NCBI GenBank assembly: GCA_900770385.1
Contig: CAAGKK010000041.1
Coordinates: 67,822 to 131,821 of the forward strand
Direction: 5' to 3'
Length of the DNA: 64,000 nucleotides
From: Clostridia bacterium
GTDB taxonomy: Bacteria > Bacillota > Clostridia > TANB77 > CAG-508
Part shown: positions 51,720-60,651 of the stretch, piece after piece
Layout: every line of letters begins with the position of its first letter
Numbering within the stretch: the stretch's first letter is position 1
The notes under the pieces: model-generated
What the model saw: only the letters and a program-made list of their open reading frames with translations
The model's database searches: none
What the model was told of the DNA's origin: nothing
Program-made: the position numbers and the translations under genes

Positions 51720-52904
51720 TTATGTGATATTGGATCTATTGTAAATGTTTTTCCCATAAACATTTGTATTTTTACAATTTTTTAATGCCCTTATCCCAAT
51801 ATAATTTTGATATATTAGGAATGGTATACCTACTAAAAATATAATTTTATAATTATAACTTATCAAGTATCCAGCTATAATATAAGCTATTCCTCTACCT
51901 ATATATGATAAAATATGTTTTAGATTTGCAAAATGTAGTTGTAATTCTTTTGGTATTTCGTTTGTTAGTGGTGCATCTATCATAGGACTATAAAAATCAC
52001 TTAATATATCTATCCACAAAATAGCAATAAAAGAAAATATAGTATTTTTAGATAATCCTGCTATTAACAAAACAATAATACTTGAAATATTAGCATATTT
52101 AAAAAATTTAATTCTATTAATTTTATCACTTCTAAAAGAAACTACTATTCCAATTCCATTGCAAATTATTTGTAATATAGCCCAAGATATTCCAGCAAAA
52201 CTTTTATCAATTCCTAAATTTTCTGTAAGTATTACCATGAAAAATCCTAAAATTAAATATAACTGCAATCTTCTAGACCAAGAATAATTTATATAATCTT
52301 TTGAACTTTTTACTTTTAGAACTTCTTTTGTTATATTTTTTTGTTGTAAAACAATCTTTTTATTTTCTATTTTAAATAAAAGTATAAAACAAATAAAGAA
52401 GAGTATCATGCATGTAATTATGCAAATTTGATATGAGGTTAATTTATATAAAGTAATTCCAACAAAAATTCCTGCAATAATAGTTCCAATATTTCCTGCC
52501 AAGTCATATAAATTATCTTTTAGTCCAAATAATACATTACTAATTTTTATTTGTGATAATAATGGATACATCCATTGTATAATAAGAGTATCTATTAATA
52601 AATCCAAGCAACTTAATAAAATCATAAAATGTTTATTCTGCGTAATTATCATATTTAAAAATATTAATACTCTTGATATTAAAGCCAACTGGATACATTT
52701 TCTTATTCCACTTTTCATAACTTTATTTCCAATTGTTAGAGATATAATCGCTGCAATAAATAATGCTACAAAAAAAGTTACTCCTAAACTTTCAATCGAT
52801 ATTCCTCGTTCTAGTAACCATATTGGTTTAAATATTTCCCATAATCCTAAAGATAATCCCAATAATATATATACTACATAAATTGTTAAATATTGTTTTT
52901 TCAT
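51720..52904 (-). CDS. MFS transporter
   Basis: A 394-residue protein with about 12 membrane helices, related to the 8839 product by the opening LGLSLGLWEIFKPIWL. The last 20 residues after RALKNCKN look unusual (Asn/Tyr-rich); one fewer A in the run at about 51780 would end the protein at ALKKL, so the C-terminus is uncertain. A possible 29-codon reading frame overlaps the end (51672-51758). An AT-dinucleotide run at 52920-52940 precedes the gene. Confidence 0.8.
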   Translation of the reverse strand: MKKQYLTIYVVYILLGLSLGLWEIFKPIWLLERGISIESLGVTFFVALFIAAIISLTIGNKVMKSGIRKCIQLALISRVLIFLNMIITQNKHFMILLSCLDLLIDTLIIQWMYPLLSQIKISNVLFGLKDNLYDLAGNIGTIIAGIFVGITLYKLTSYQICIITCMILFFICFILLFKIENKKIVLQQKNITKEVLKVKSSKDYINYSWSRRLQLYLILGFFMVILTENLGIDKSFAGISWAILQIICNGIGIVVSFRSDKINRIKFFKYANISSIIVLLIAGLSKNTIFSFIAILWIDILSDFYSPMIDAPLTNEIPKELQLHFANLKHILSYIGRGIAYIIAGYLISYNYKIIFLVGIPFLIYQNYIGIRALKNCKNTNVYGKNIYNRSNIT

Positions 52905-53088
52905 TTCGTACTCCAGTTATTTATATATATATATATATCATATATACTAATAAATGTAAAATAAAATTTTATTTTACATTAACTTAGTGTACTTTAATAT
53001 TTTGGATTTTTATTTACTAAATTTAGTACACTAATCAATTTTTCCATATATACATCCTCCTTATTCGGTAATTCCACATACATTCCTC

Positions 53089-53372
53089 CTACATATTTTT
53101 TATTTCTTCTATCATATTATTAATTTTTTCTTTTTGGATTTCAATATCGTGCAAATTTAATGCTTTATAACTATAATTCTTTAAAACATTTAACTTTAAA
53201 TATTTATTTAATCCATATACTGCCTTCTCCAGTTCTTCTCTTGTTTCTTCTTCTTCGCCACCACCAAGTATGTCATAATATCCTTCTTTATTTCCTTGTT
53301 TATATTTAGTTGCTACACATTATTATCTTTTATTAAATAGCATCTTACCGCTTTTCTTATTAGTTTATCCAT
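53089..53372 (-). pseudogene. NUDIX hydrolase remnant, frameshifted
   Basis: From ATG 53372 (behind GGAGG) the frame reads DKLIRKAVRCYLIKDNNV and stops; a -1 shift continues as VATKYKQGNKEGYYDILGGG followed by EEEETREELEKAVYG and on to 53089. This resembles the strand-loop before a Nudix box, but the box itself (GGG...EETREEL) is shortened and lacks the full REUxEE pattern. It looks decayed, and lies upstream of a minus-strand accessory cluster's 3' end. Confidence 0.65.
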
Positions 53373-53422
53373 CTTTCTCTCCTCCTATTTCCTAATATTT
53401 GATTTCACAAGCTAGTTACATA

Positions 53423-54034
53423 TTATTTTTCAATTTCACTTTCATATTCACCTTTATATTGTTCAAACTTAGCTTTTGCTCTCGGCAATCCTGCATTTGC
53501 TGCCATTTTTAAGTAATACTCTGACAATCTTAAATTTTTCTCCGTTCCAACTCCATTATAATAAAAATTTGCCCCTAGATCATAAATCGCTGGAAGATGT
53601 CCTTGCATTGCACAGTCATGTATTAATTCAAATGCTTTATTTTTATCTCTTTCAACATTTCCAAATCCAAAATAGTAATAAGCACCTAAACAAAATTTAG
53701 AAAATGCTTGTCTTCTCGGGCTTTCTTGCTCTTCATTTATAAGCTTTAATAGTGGTTCATAAGCCTCTATATGTATCTGTTTTGCTTTCTCTTTATCTTG
53801 TTCTACTCCATCCCCAAAATAATAACAAGCACCAACTCCATAAGCACAACGAGGATCTCCTAATTTTTTTCCTTTTTCATACCAGTACATCGCCTTTTCA
53901 AAGCTTTGCTCTGCTCCATTCTCTTCACTGTCATAACTTCTGCCTAAAATATAATATGCAAATTTATCACCATTTTCAGCTTTTCTTCTTACATCATCCA
54001 AATCAAATATTATTGGTTTAATAGTATTATTCAT
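53423..54034 (-). CDS. Sel1-repeat (TPR-like) protein
   Basis: A 203-residue solenoid of four or five Sel1 repeats, e.g. AMYWYEKGKKLGDPRCAYGVGACYYFGDGV, then CLGAYYYFGFGNVERDKNKA and DLGANFYYNGVGTEKNLRLS. No signal peptide, so intracellular. Such repeats mediate protein contacts. Its start overlaps the GNAT gene end by 8 bases, indicating coupled translation. Function unknown. Confidence 0.85.
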   Translation of the reverse strand: MNNTIKPIIFDLDDVRRKAENGDKFAYYILGRSYDSEENGAEQSFEKAMYWYEKGKKLGDPRCAYGVGACYYFGDGVEQDKEKAKQIHIEAYEPLLKLINEEQESPRRQAFSKFCLGAYYYFGFGNVERDKNKAFELIHDCAMQGHLPAIYDLGANFYYNGVGTEKNLRLSEYYLKMAANAGLPRAKAKFEQYKGEYESEIEK

Positions 54035-54581
54035 TTTCTACTTCTCCTAATTTTTTTAACAAAATATATCTTTTAATATTTTCATCTTTTTGATACCAAG
54101 TCTGTTCTGCATATCCTAAATCATTTAAATTCCTTAAACTATAAACATTTCTAAAAGTTACTTCTGCAATAATATTTTTGATTTCTTTTTCTCTCGCCAT
54201 CTTCTCAAGATGTTTTATTAATATTTTTTGTAGTCCATATCCCCTATATTCTGGCAATACAATAACACCATCTATATCAGCACAACTTCCTTTTAAATTA
54301 GGAATCATTTGTTTTAATTCTTTCATTCTATTTGAAACTGATAAGAATATCCATGCAATCATTTTATTATCTAAAAAAGCACCATATATTTCGCCATCAT
54401 TTATAGGGTCACTAACTATTCTTAAATATGTTTCTTTTTTGAAAGGTAAAAAGTATCCTTTTTCTTCTTCTTTAAAATTATCTATTACAATATTTTGAAT
54501 ATTGTATATTGAATCTACATCACTGGAAGTACACTTTCTTATCTTTATATTGTTATTAAAATATTCACAATTCATTTTCAT
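54027..54581 (-). CDS. GNAT-family N-acetyltransferase
   Basis: A 184-residue acetyltransferase. The acetyl-CoA motif A is VIVLPEYRGYGLQKILIKHL near residue 108; IRKCTSSDVDSIYNIQN starts the fold and SLRNLNDLGYAEQTWYQKDE is the usual C-terminal half. Substrate unknown. It lies between a Sel1 protein and a kinase-like gene on the same strand. Confidence 0.85.
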   Translation of the reverse strand: MKMNCEYFNNNIKIRKCTSSDVDSIYNIQNIVIDNFKEEEKGYFLPFKKETYLRIVSDPINDGEIYGAFLDNKMIAWIFLSVSNRMKELKQMIPNLKGSCADIDGVIVLPEYRGYGLQKILIKHLEKMAREKEIKNIIAEVTFRNVYSLRNLNDLGYAEQTWYQKDENIKRYILLKKLGEVENE

Positions 54582-54610
54582 ACTTTACCCCTGCCTTTAC
54601 ATAGTTAATA

Positions 54611-55621
54611 TCAATCCTTTCTTTCTATTTCATCTTCTTCAAATATTCCATTCCAGAAATTATTATCGCTAAATTTTAGTCCTTTTTCACTCTCATTATA
54701 CCAAAATTTATCTTCTTCAGATGTTTCTCCTTGACTAATTAAATAACTTATTTGCAAAATTCCCATTGCGTTAGCAATGTCAAAAAATATTGGAAATACT
54801 TCTTTTTCATAATCAGTCAATTTATTATATTTTTCATATTCTTTCAAAATCATCTTTGTTTTACTTCTTGTTTCTTTAATATTCTCTGGATTTAAACATA
54901 AATTACAAGAACTCACTGCCAAATCTACAATTCTAGGCAAGTAATTAGATACTGCGAAATCTATTATCCATAATTTCCCGTTATTATCTTTCATAATGTT
55001 AGTGCTTATTATATCTCCATGTGTAAAAGCATATGGTAATTTTTTCATATCAATATCTTTAAAACGAATTAATAATTCACTTAATTTTTTATAATCTCTT
55101 TCATTTAAATATTGTTTTTTATCTTCAAACTCTTCTATAAAATTTACAATTGCCCATTTATCATATATAAACGCTGAATTTAATTGCTGTTTATGTATAT
55201 TTGCCATTTGCCTTATAATTTCTTTTATTTCATCTTCATTTGGAATAATTCCTAAATCAAAAAAACTATTACCATTTATATAGTCAAACAAACATAATCT
55301 ATATTTTACACCATCTACTTCAATCATACATTCACTTCCATTATTTGTTTTGTACAACTTTGGTGTGTTTATATCAGTAGATAATGCTAATTCAATTCTG
55401 TCAATATAATTTTTACAATCTTTATCTGTTCTTTCTTTATGAAATATTTTCACACAATATTTTCCTGTTGTTGTTTCTAATATATAATTAAAATCTTCAT
55501 AACCTACAGTAATTATTGTATCAGAAATATATTCGCCCACTTCATACTCATTGCATATCAATCTTGAAATTCTGCTTAAGTCGGTGTTTAAATTAATCCT
55601 ATCTTTAAATTCTTGTTCCAT
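54611..55621 (-). CDS. aminoglycoside/choline phosphotransferase-like kinase
   Basis: A 336-residue APH-fold protein. The catalytic loop AFTHGDIISTNIM (HGDxxxxN) near residue 204 and the metal-binding LWIIDFAVSNYLPRIVDLA (IDF) near 222 are intact. The N-terminal lobe has YCVKIFHKER with the ATP-binding Lys. Substrates may be homoserine, choline or an antibiotic; sequence does not decide. It follows a 61-residue ORF by 6 bases. Confidence 0.85.
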   Translation of the reverse strand: MEQEFKDRINLNTDLSRISRLICNEYEVGEYISDTIITVGYEDFNYILETTTGKYCVKIFHKERTDKDCKNYIDRIELALSTDINTPKLYKTNNGSECMIEVDGVKYRLCLFDYINGNSFFDLGIIPNEDEIKEIIRQMANIHKQQLNSAFIYDKWAIVNFIEEFEDKKQYLNERDYKKLSELLIRFKDIDMKKLPYAFTHGDIISTNIMKDNNGKLWIIDFAVSNYLPRIVDLAVSSCNLCLNPENIKETRSKTKMILKEYEKYNKLTDYEKEVFPIFFDIANAMGILQISYLISQGETSEEDKFWYNESEKGLKFSDNNFWNGIFEEDEIERKD

Positions 55622-55627
55622 TAACTT

Positions 55628-55813
55628 TTATTCCTCCATATACCATTGTTTTAAAAATATACATTTGTTTTTCTCATTTAATTTTATTTGATATATCATG
55701 TCATATGATATTGTATCTTTTAAAATAAAGTTAACAATACAACATTCATCATTTTCACATAGTATGTTGAACTCAATATCGCTAGTATCTTGTTCTTCTA
55801 TCTCTTCCCACAT
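55628..55813 (-). CDS. small acidic protein of unknown function
   Basis: A 61-residue acidic protein (EEIEEQDTSDIEFNIL) ending in FLKQWYMEE, 6 bases before the APH-like gene. Its ATG at 55813 lacks a clear ribosome site. Another frame beginning at ATG 55884 reads MLEILGKL, and a one-base shift in the GGGAAAATTG stretch near 55865 would join it to this frame, so the N-terminus may be frameshifted. Confidence 0.45.
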   Translation of the reverse strand: MWEEIEEQDTSDIEFNILCENDECCIVNFILKDTISYDMIYQIKLNEKNKCIFLKQWYMEE

Positions 55814-55884
55814 TTTTCTAATTTCTTTTATAGTATTTATTTTCTCTGTAGATACATTCTCAATTTTCCCAGTATTTCAAGCAT

Positions 55885-56192
55885 TTAGTTCAATTTTCTA
55901 AAAAATAATTTATGTGTTTACACTTACCACTTAAACAATTACTTTAACTTTCACACCCAAATTTTGATGTTTTTCTTTGCCAAATCTGCCTTTTTGTTCA
56001 AAAGTTATAATTTCTGAAACTATATCAAAATCAAGTATTACATGTTTTGTTTTAGTTGTAGCACTGCTACACACTCCACATGACGTGTTCGTTAATTATG
56101 AATAGTTGCTTTTTATCTGTTTGGGTATAACTGACTACTACATAATAAACACTTTTAATTGTTGAATGTTTATTATGTATATATCAATTTTC
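55885..56192. other. gene-free region with a remnant of an rlmD 3' end
   Basis: No intact gene. On the minus strand around 56046-56090 the peptide HVECVAVLQLKQNM can be read, matching the HVECVAVLKLK end of the methyltransferase gene at 57294. An overlapping frame reads KTKHVILDFDIVSEIITFEQ to a stop near 55938. It looks like debris of a duplicated methyltransferase gene. Confidence 0.5.
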
Positions 56193-57107
56193 TCAATTTA
56201 AAATTTTTCCTATTATTTCAACTTTATCATTATCTATTTTAATATCAGCACCAATAGGAATAACACTATTTACTATCTTATGTCCAAAATCATTACATTT
56301 TATTATTGGAAAATTATATTCTTTAGTATATTCAAGTATTATATCTTCCATTTGAGGATATTTACTTTCATCTTTCTGTAAATCATAATTATAACCAATC
56401 ACTACTCCTTTTATTTTATCAAATATACCATATTGTTTTAAATGGGCAAATCTTCTTTGGCATTCATTTATAGATGTTCTATAACTTTCTATAAATAATA
56501 TATTACTTTCCATATTTGGTAAAAATTCTGTGCCAAGCAAATACATCATACAAGCCAAATTTGTACCAATTATTTTACCTTCAACAGTACCATTTTTAAT
56601 TAATTGTTTTATACCATTATTAAACCTATCTAATTTTTGGTTAATAAAAGCATCTATAAATACTTTATATTGTTCTTCTGCATAGTCTAAACCAAATGAA
56701 AGAAAATCCGGCCCACTAAAAGTTATTAATCCTGTCTTTTTATAAATAGCTTGAAGTAATACTGTTATATCACTATAACCTATCAGTATCTTAGGATGCT
56801 TTTTTATTTCTTCATAATCTAATAAATCAATAAATGTATTGCAAGTTTCACCACCTTCTAAACATATTATTGCTTTAACATCATCATCTTTAAACATATT
56901 CATAAAATCTTCTGCTTTTTGTTCTCTTGTACCACATGAGCCATAATAATCTTCTTTTATATATTTTCCAAATTTTATCTTAAAACCTTTAGTAATTAAA
57001 AATTTTTCTGCTTTTTTAAAATCATCAAATCTATTATTTAATGCTAAGCTATTAGATACCCCTACAACACCGATTGTATCTCCGTAATTTAATCTATTTG
57101 CTAACAT
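56193..57107 (-). CDS. LD-carboxypeptidase / MccF-like S66 peptidase
   Basis: A 304-residue S66-family serine peptidase. YGDTIGVVGVSN opens the fold, AIICLEGGETCNTFIDLLD and the nucleophile motif LIGYSDITVLLQ follow, with the distal Glu and His in the GVVIGYNYD and NDFGHKIVNSVIPIG segments. It would cleave LD-bonds in tetrapeptide peptidoglycan or inactivate peptide-nucleotide antibiotics of the microcin C type. It is a single gene between spacers. Confidence 0.88.
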   Translation of the reverse strand: MLANRLNYGDTIGVVGVSNSLALNNRFDDFKKAEKFLITKGFKIKFGKYIKEDYYGSCGTREQKAEDFMNMFKDDDVKAIICLEGGETCNTFIDLLDYEEIKKHPKILIGYSDITVLLQAIYKKTGLITFSGPDFLSFGLDYAEEQYKVFIDAFINQKLDRFNNGIKQLIKNGTVEGKIIGTNLACMMYLLGTEFLPNMESNILFIESYRTSINECQRRFAHLKQYGIFDKIKGVVIGYNYDLQKDESKYPQMEDIILEYTKEYNFPIIKCNDFGHKIVNSVIPIGADIKIDNDKVEIIGKILN

Positions 57108-57293
57108 AATTCATATCCTTTCTTTTTCAATTATACAATCCATACCACCTAATATGGTATGAGGAAACATATTCTCCTCAAACAACCTTCTTAAATTTTT
57201 TCTGTTTTTTTGATGAAAATTAGTGATTTTTTATCAAAAATATGCTTTTTTTAATAGGCACTGAACAGTTAATTTCCGTCTTAATATAAGGCT

Positions 57294-58649
57294 TTATTTA
57301 AGTTTAAGCACCGCTACACATTCAACATGGCTTGTAAATGGAAACATGTCCACTGGTTGAATTTCTTTTATTTTATATTTACTTTCTAGTTTTGATAAAT
57401 CTCTCATTAATGTTGCTGGATTACAACTTACATAAACTACTCTGTTTGGTTTAATTTTTAGTATGTTTTCTACTGTTTTATTATCTAATCCTTTTCTTGG
57501 TGGATCAACTACTATTACATCTGGTTTTATTTTTCTATTTTCTATTAAGTCTGTAAGCAATTTTTCTGTATCACCTGCTAAATATTCTGCATTTGTTATG
57601 TTATTTATTTTGCAGTTTTCTATAGCATCTTTTATTGCTTCTTCTACTATTTCTATTCCATATATTTTTTTAGCTTTATTAGCCATAAAAATTCCAATTG
57701 TACCAATTCCACAGTATAAATCAAATACTATTTCTTTTCCTGTTAAATTTGCTCCTTGTAGTGCTATATTATATAATTTTTCTGTCTGTATTGGGTTTAT
57801 TTGATAAAATGATAATGGTGATATTTTAAATGTATAATTTTCTAATTTATCAAATATATATCCATTACCATATAAGTTAATATTTGTATTTCCTAGTATT
57901 ACATTTGTATTTTTATTATTTATATTTTTTACTATAGTTTTTATATTGCTAAATTTGCTTGTTAAGTATTGTACTAACTCATCTTCCTTTGGAATGTCAG
58001 GATTATTAACCACTAATATACACATAATCTCATTTGTTTTTAACCCTGTTTTTACAATTATATGTCTTAATGTTCCTTTTTGTTTTTTCTCATTATAAAT
58101 ACTAATATTATTATTTTTTACAAATTCACATATAGCTTTTGCAATTTCTTGAGCTTCTTTTGTTTGTATTTGGCACTCATTTATTGGTATAATTTCATGT
58201 GTTCTGTTAGCAAACACACCAATTATAGGATCCCCTTTTTTATCTACGCCCACTGGAAATTGAGCTTTATTTCTATAATAAAATGGTAATTCCATTCCAA
58301 TTGTTTCTTTTACAGTAATTTTATCTTTTAAGCTTTTATTTACTAAATTCTGTACAATATTTCTTTTTATTTCTAATGTTTTGGTATATTTAACATGTCT
58401 TAAATTGCAACCTCCACATCTTTTATATGTACTACAATCAACTTCACTATTTCTATCTAAAGATGGACTTATTATTTCCAATATTTTACCAAAGGCATGT
58501 GATTTTAATACTTTTACTATTAATATTTTAATTTTTTCACCTTTGATTGCTCCAGGAATAAATACTGTAAAATTATTAATTTTAGCTATTCCTTCTCCTT
58601 CAAATCCATTATCAATTATATCTACTATATATTCTTCGTTTTTTTGCAT
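57294..58649 (-). CDS. 23S rRNA (uracil-5-)-methyltransferase, RlmD/RlmCD type
   Basis: A 451-residue RumA-family enzyme. A TRAM domain (residues 1-60, DNGFEGEGIAKINNFTVFIPG) is followed by the iron-sulfur Cys set CSTYKRCGGCNLRH, the SAM site FDLYCGIGTIGIFMANKA, DPPRKGLDNKTV and the catalytic VSCNPATLMRDL. It methylates uridine C5 in 23S rRNA; which position(s) cannot be told. It begins 9 bases after the HAD gene stop. Confidence 0.92.
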   Translation of the reverse strand: MQKNEEYIVDIIDNGFEGEGIAKINNFTVFIPGAIKGEKIKILIVKVLKSHAFGKILEIISPSLDRNSEVDCSTYKRCGGCNLRHVKYTKTLEIKRNIVQNLVNKSLKDKITVKETIGMELPFYYRNKAQFPVGVDKKGDPIIGVFANRTHEIIPINECQIQTKEAQEIAKAICEFVKNNNISIYNEKKQKGTLRHIIVKTGLKTNEIMCILVVNNPDIPKEDELVQYLTSKFSNIKTIVKNINNKNTNVILGNTNINLYGNGYIFDKLENYTFKISPLSFYQINPIQTEKLYNIALQGANLTGKEIVFDLYCGIGTIGIFMANKAKKIYGIEIVEEAIKDAIENCKINNITNAEYLAGDTEKLLTDLIENRKIKPDVIVVDPPRKGLDNKTVENILKIKPNRVVYVSCNPATLMRDLSKLESKYKIKEIQPVDMFPFTSHVECVAVLKLK

Positions 58650-58658
58650 AATTACTCC

Positions 58659-59267
58659 TTAGATTTTATTATTTCTTTCTTTTGTCATATTGAAAATATA
58701 TTTATATATTTCTCCCCAATTGTGTACTTCTGTTATATTTGAATTATCTTTTATTTCTTTAATTCCTGCATCTCTAAAATATAATGTTTTTATATTTTTA
58801 TTAGCAATCTTTATACAATTTGTATAATAATCTTCTATCATAACATCTATATTTTCATTTACACATATATCCGCTTTTTCTTCTTGTGCCCAATAATACT
58901 TATCAAATTTTAAACCTTCTTTTTCGAATTTTTCTTCCACTATTGTTCTCATTTCTTTAAGATATTTACCTCTTGCTGTTATAATTATTAATTTATGACC
59001 CTCTTTTCTAAGTAAATCTGTTACCTCTTTCACATATGGCATAAAATTTGAATTTTCAGAACACTCCAAAAAATATTTATGTACAAATTCAGTAAATTCA
59101 TTGTGAGTCCAGTTATATTTCTCTTGAATTCTTAGCTCATTAGCATCTTTAATAGGTCTATTATTTAAGTTTATGGTATTATATAGTTCAGCCTTTGTTC
59201 TAATTGTTTTTTCACTATCTAGTATTACACCATCAATATCTATTCCAATATTCATATTTTCCTCCAA
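58659..59267 (-). CDS. HAD-superfamily 5'(3')-nucleotidase-like protein
   Basis: A 202-residue paralogue of the 8248 product. Motif I GIDIDGVILDSE near residue 8, IITARGKYLKEM near 96, a QEEKADICVNENIDVMIEDY segment with the acidic motif near 140, and a final VHNWGEIYKYI matching QNWNEIYNYI of the paralogue. A large insertion (residues 18-65) forms the cap. Substrate unknown. It precedes the rRNA methyltransferase gene on the same strand. Confidence 0.8.
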   Translation of the reverse strand: MEENMNIGIDIDGVILDSEKTIRTKAELYNTINLNNRPIKDANELRIQEKYNWTHNEFTEFVHKYFLECSENSNFMPYVKEVTDLLRKEGHKLIIITARGKYLKEMRTIVEEKFEKEGLKFDKYYWAQEEKADICVNENIDVMIEDYYTNCIKIANKNIKTLYFRDAGIKEIKDNSNITEVHNWGEIYKYIFNMTKERNNKI

Positions 59268-59344
59268 AATAAAATTATAAACTAATTATATCATATGGAT
59301 ACTATATAGTCTATTATCTTTTATTTAAAATGTATTAAAAAGTA

Positions 59345-59374
59345 TTGACAAAGCATAATATTTTGTGCTAATAT
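59345..59374 (+). promoter_or_regulatory. promoter of tRNA-Leu
   Basis: -35 TTGACA (59345-59350) and -10 TAATAT (59369-59374) with an 18-base spacer, 23 bases before the tRNA. Confidence 0.75.
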
Positions 59375-59396
59375 TTAATATGTCTTAAAGATAAAT

Positions 59397-59480
59397 GCGG
59401 ATGTGGCGGAACTGGCAGACGCGCTGGTCTTAGGAACCAGTGCCAACGGCGTGGAGGTTCGAGTCCTCTCATCCGCACCA
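59397..59480 (+). tRNA. tRNA-Leu (anticodon UAG)
   Basis: 84 bases including encoded CCA. Acceptor GCGGATG pairs with CATCCGC (one mismatch class aside), D-arm region GGCAGACGCG, anticodon stem CTGGT/ACCAG with loop CTTAGGA (anticodon TAG), a long variable arm TGCCAACGGCGT typical of Leu, and a GGTTCGAGTCC T-arm. Confidence 0.95.
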
Positions 59481-59486
59481 GAAAAA

Positions 59487-59513
59487 GATTAGCATAGCTA
59501 ATCTTTTTTTGTA
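59487..59513 (+). terminator. intrinsic terminator after tRNA-Leu
   Basis: AGATTAGC/GCTAATCT hairpin with a short loop and T7. Confidence 0.9.
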
Positions 59514-59578
59514 TCTATTTTATATACACTTTTTCATTAATATAACTTCCTACACATATAATTTATATAGGTGATTAA

Positions 59579-60364
59579 ATGAACTTAATTATTATTCCAA
59601 GAAAAATATTGTTCTTATTTATAGCAATAATTCTTATTACTACTATAGGCCTTTTCTCTTTTACTAATACAACTTGCATTGCTGTTGAACTAAGTAGAAA
59701 TTCTTTAATGTCAAATGAATTAAAAAACAAAATAAGCAATATTACAAAAAATAAAGAAAAAGTGGCTTATTTAACCTTCGACGATGGACCTGATCCCAAA
59801 ATTACTCCCAAGATTCTTAATATTTTAAAAGACGAAAATATAAAAGCAACCTTTTTCGTAGTAGGAAAGAATGTTGATACATACCCTGAAATTGTAAAAA
59901 GAGCATTTGAAGATGGACATTTTATAGCTAATCATGGTTATAGTCATAATAATAAAAATTTATATAAGAATGCTACAACATTTAAAAATGAAGTAAAAAA
60001 AACTGATGAAGCAATTGGAAATGCAATAGGTGTAAAAGACTATTGCTCGCATATATTTAGATTTCCTAATGGTTTTATGTCTCCTTCAAATAAGTATCAT
60101 AAGAAAAAAGCCTTAGAATTATTAAATGATATGAATTATACATATGTAGATTGGAACTGTTTAAATAATGATTCTTTAAAAAAATATAGTCAGAAACAAT
60201 TACTTAATAATTTAATAAAAACTTCAAAAAATAAAGACTCTCTGATTATTCTTATGCATGACACAGATTATGTAAGTAATTCTTCAACAGTACTAAAAGA
60301 ATCTATAAACTACCTAAAATCAAATGGATATATTTTTAAAAATTTTTATGATATCCTTGAATGA
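59579..60364 (+). CDS. polysaccharide deacetylase (NodB domain)
   Basis: A 261-residue exported or membrane-anchored CE4 deacetylase. One N-terminal hydrophobic segment (about 11-28), then the NodB domain: AYLTFDDGPDPKITPKIL (catalytic and metal Asp), KATFFVVGKNVDTYPEIV, HFIANHGYSHNN (metal His pair), IFRFPNGF and VDWNCLNNDS, ending with SLIILMHDTD. It likely removes N-acetyl groups from peptidoglycan. It lies after a tRNA and stands alone. Confidence 0.9.
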   Translation: MNLIIIPRKILFLFIAIILITTIGLFSFTNTTCIAVELSRNSLMSNELKNKISNITKNKEKVAYLTFDDGPDPKITPKILNILKDENIKATFFVVGKNVDTYPEIVKRAFEDGHFIANHGYSHNNKNLYKNATTFKNEVKKTDEAIGNAIGVKDYCSHIFRFPNGFMSPSNKYHKKKALELLNDMNYTYVDWNCLNNDSLKKYSQKQLLNNLIKTSKNKDSLIILMHDTDYVSNSSTVLKESINYLKSNGYIFKNFYDILE

Positions 60365-60406
60365 AATTAAAATACTAGAAAACTAAGAATTTTATATTAT
60401 AGGAAC

Positions 60407-60428
60407 AAAGCGGAATAAATTCCGCTTT
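60407..60428. terminator. AGCGGA-type palindrome between converging genes
   Basis: Perfect 22-base palindrome, arms AAAGCGGAAT/ATTCCGCTTT, the same module as at 37263-37282 and in copy 1 at 6938-6955. Confidence 0.8.
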
Positions 60429-60429
60429 A

Positions 60430-60597
60430 CTATTTATTATTATATTCATAGCTAGAACACATTGATTCATCACATTGTTTTGTATCACAATCTGGAATTG
60501 GTGAAACTACAATTTGTTTTAACTCACATAATTGCTTGTTACAATTATTATATTTACAACTTTCAACTGTACAATTTATTTTTTGTTTTTCGTCCAT
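60430..60597 (-). CDS. DUF1540-like cysteine-rich small protein
   Basis: A 55-residue protein from ATG 60597 (behind AGGAGG) to TAG 60430, too short for the supplied reading-frame cut-off. It has eight Cys: INCTVESCKYNNCNKQLCEL, then CDTKQC and MCSS. Spacing and the CxxxxCxYNxCxxxxC pattern fit DUF1540, a small metal-binding-looking family common in Clostridia. Confidence 0.8.
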   Translation of the reverse strand: MDEKQKINCTVESCKYNNCNKQLCELKQIVVSPIPDCDTKQCDESMCSSYEYNNK

Positions 60598-60651
60598 AAT
60601 AAAAATACCTCCTAATTTTTTATATTTTTATTATGTGCATTTTTATATCAA

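Noticed and set aside
51672..51758. 29-codon frame MGKTFTIDPISHKR... overlapping the MFS end
   Set aside because: Too short, no ribosome site; possibly debris of another gene.
52919..52942. TA-dinucleotide run as a possible regulatory repeat
   Set aside because: Low-complexity AT tract expected in such AT-rich DNA.
53061..53372. CGG-type frameshift in the NUDIX remnant or PHP gene
   Set aside because: No in-frame CGG at either break; these are -1 and homopolymer events and do not belong to the CGG set.
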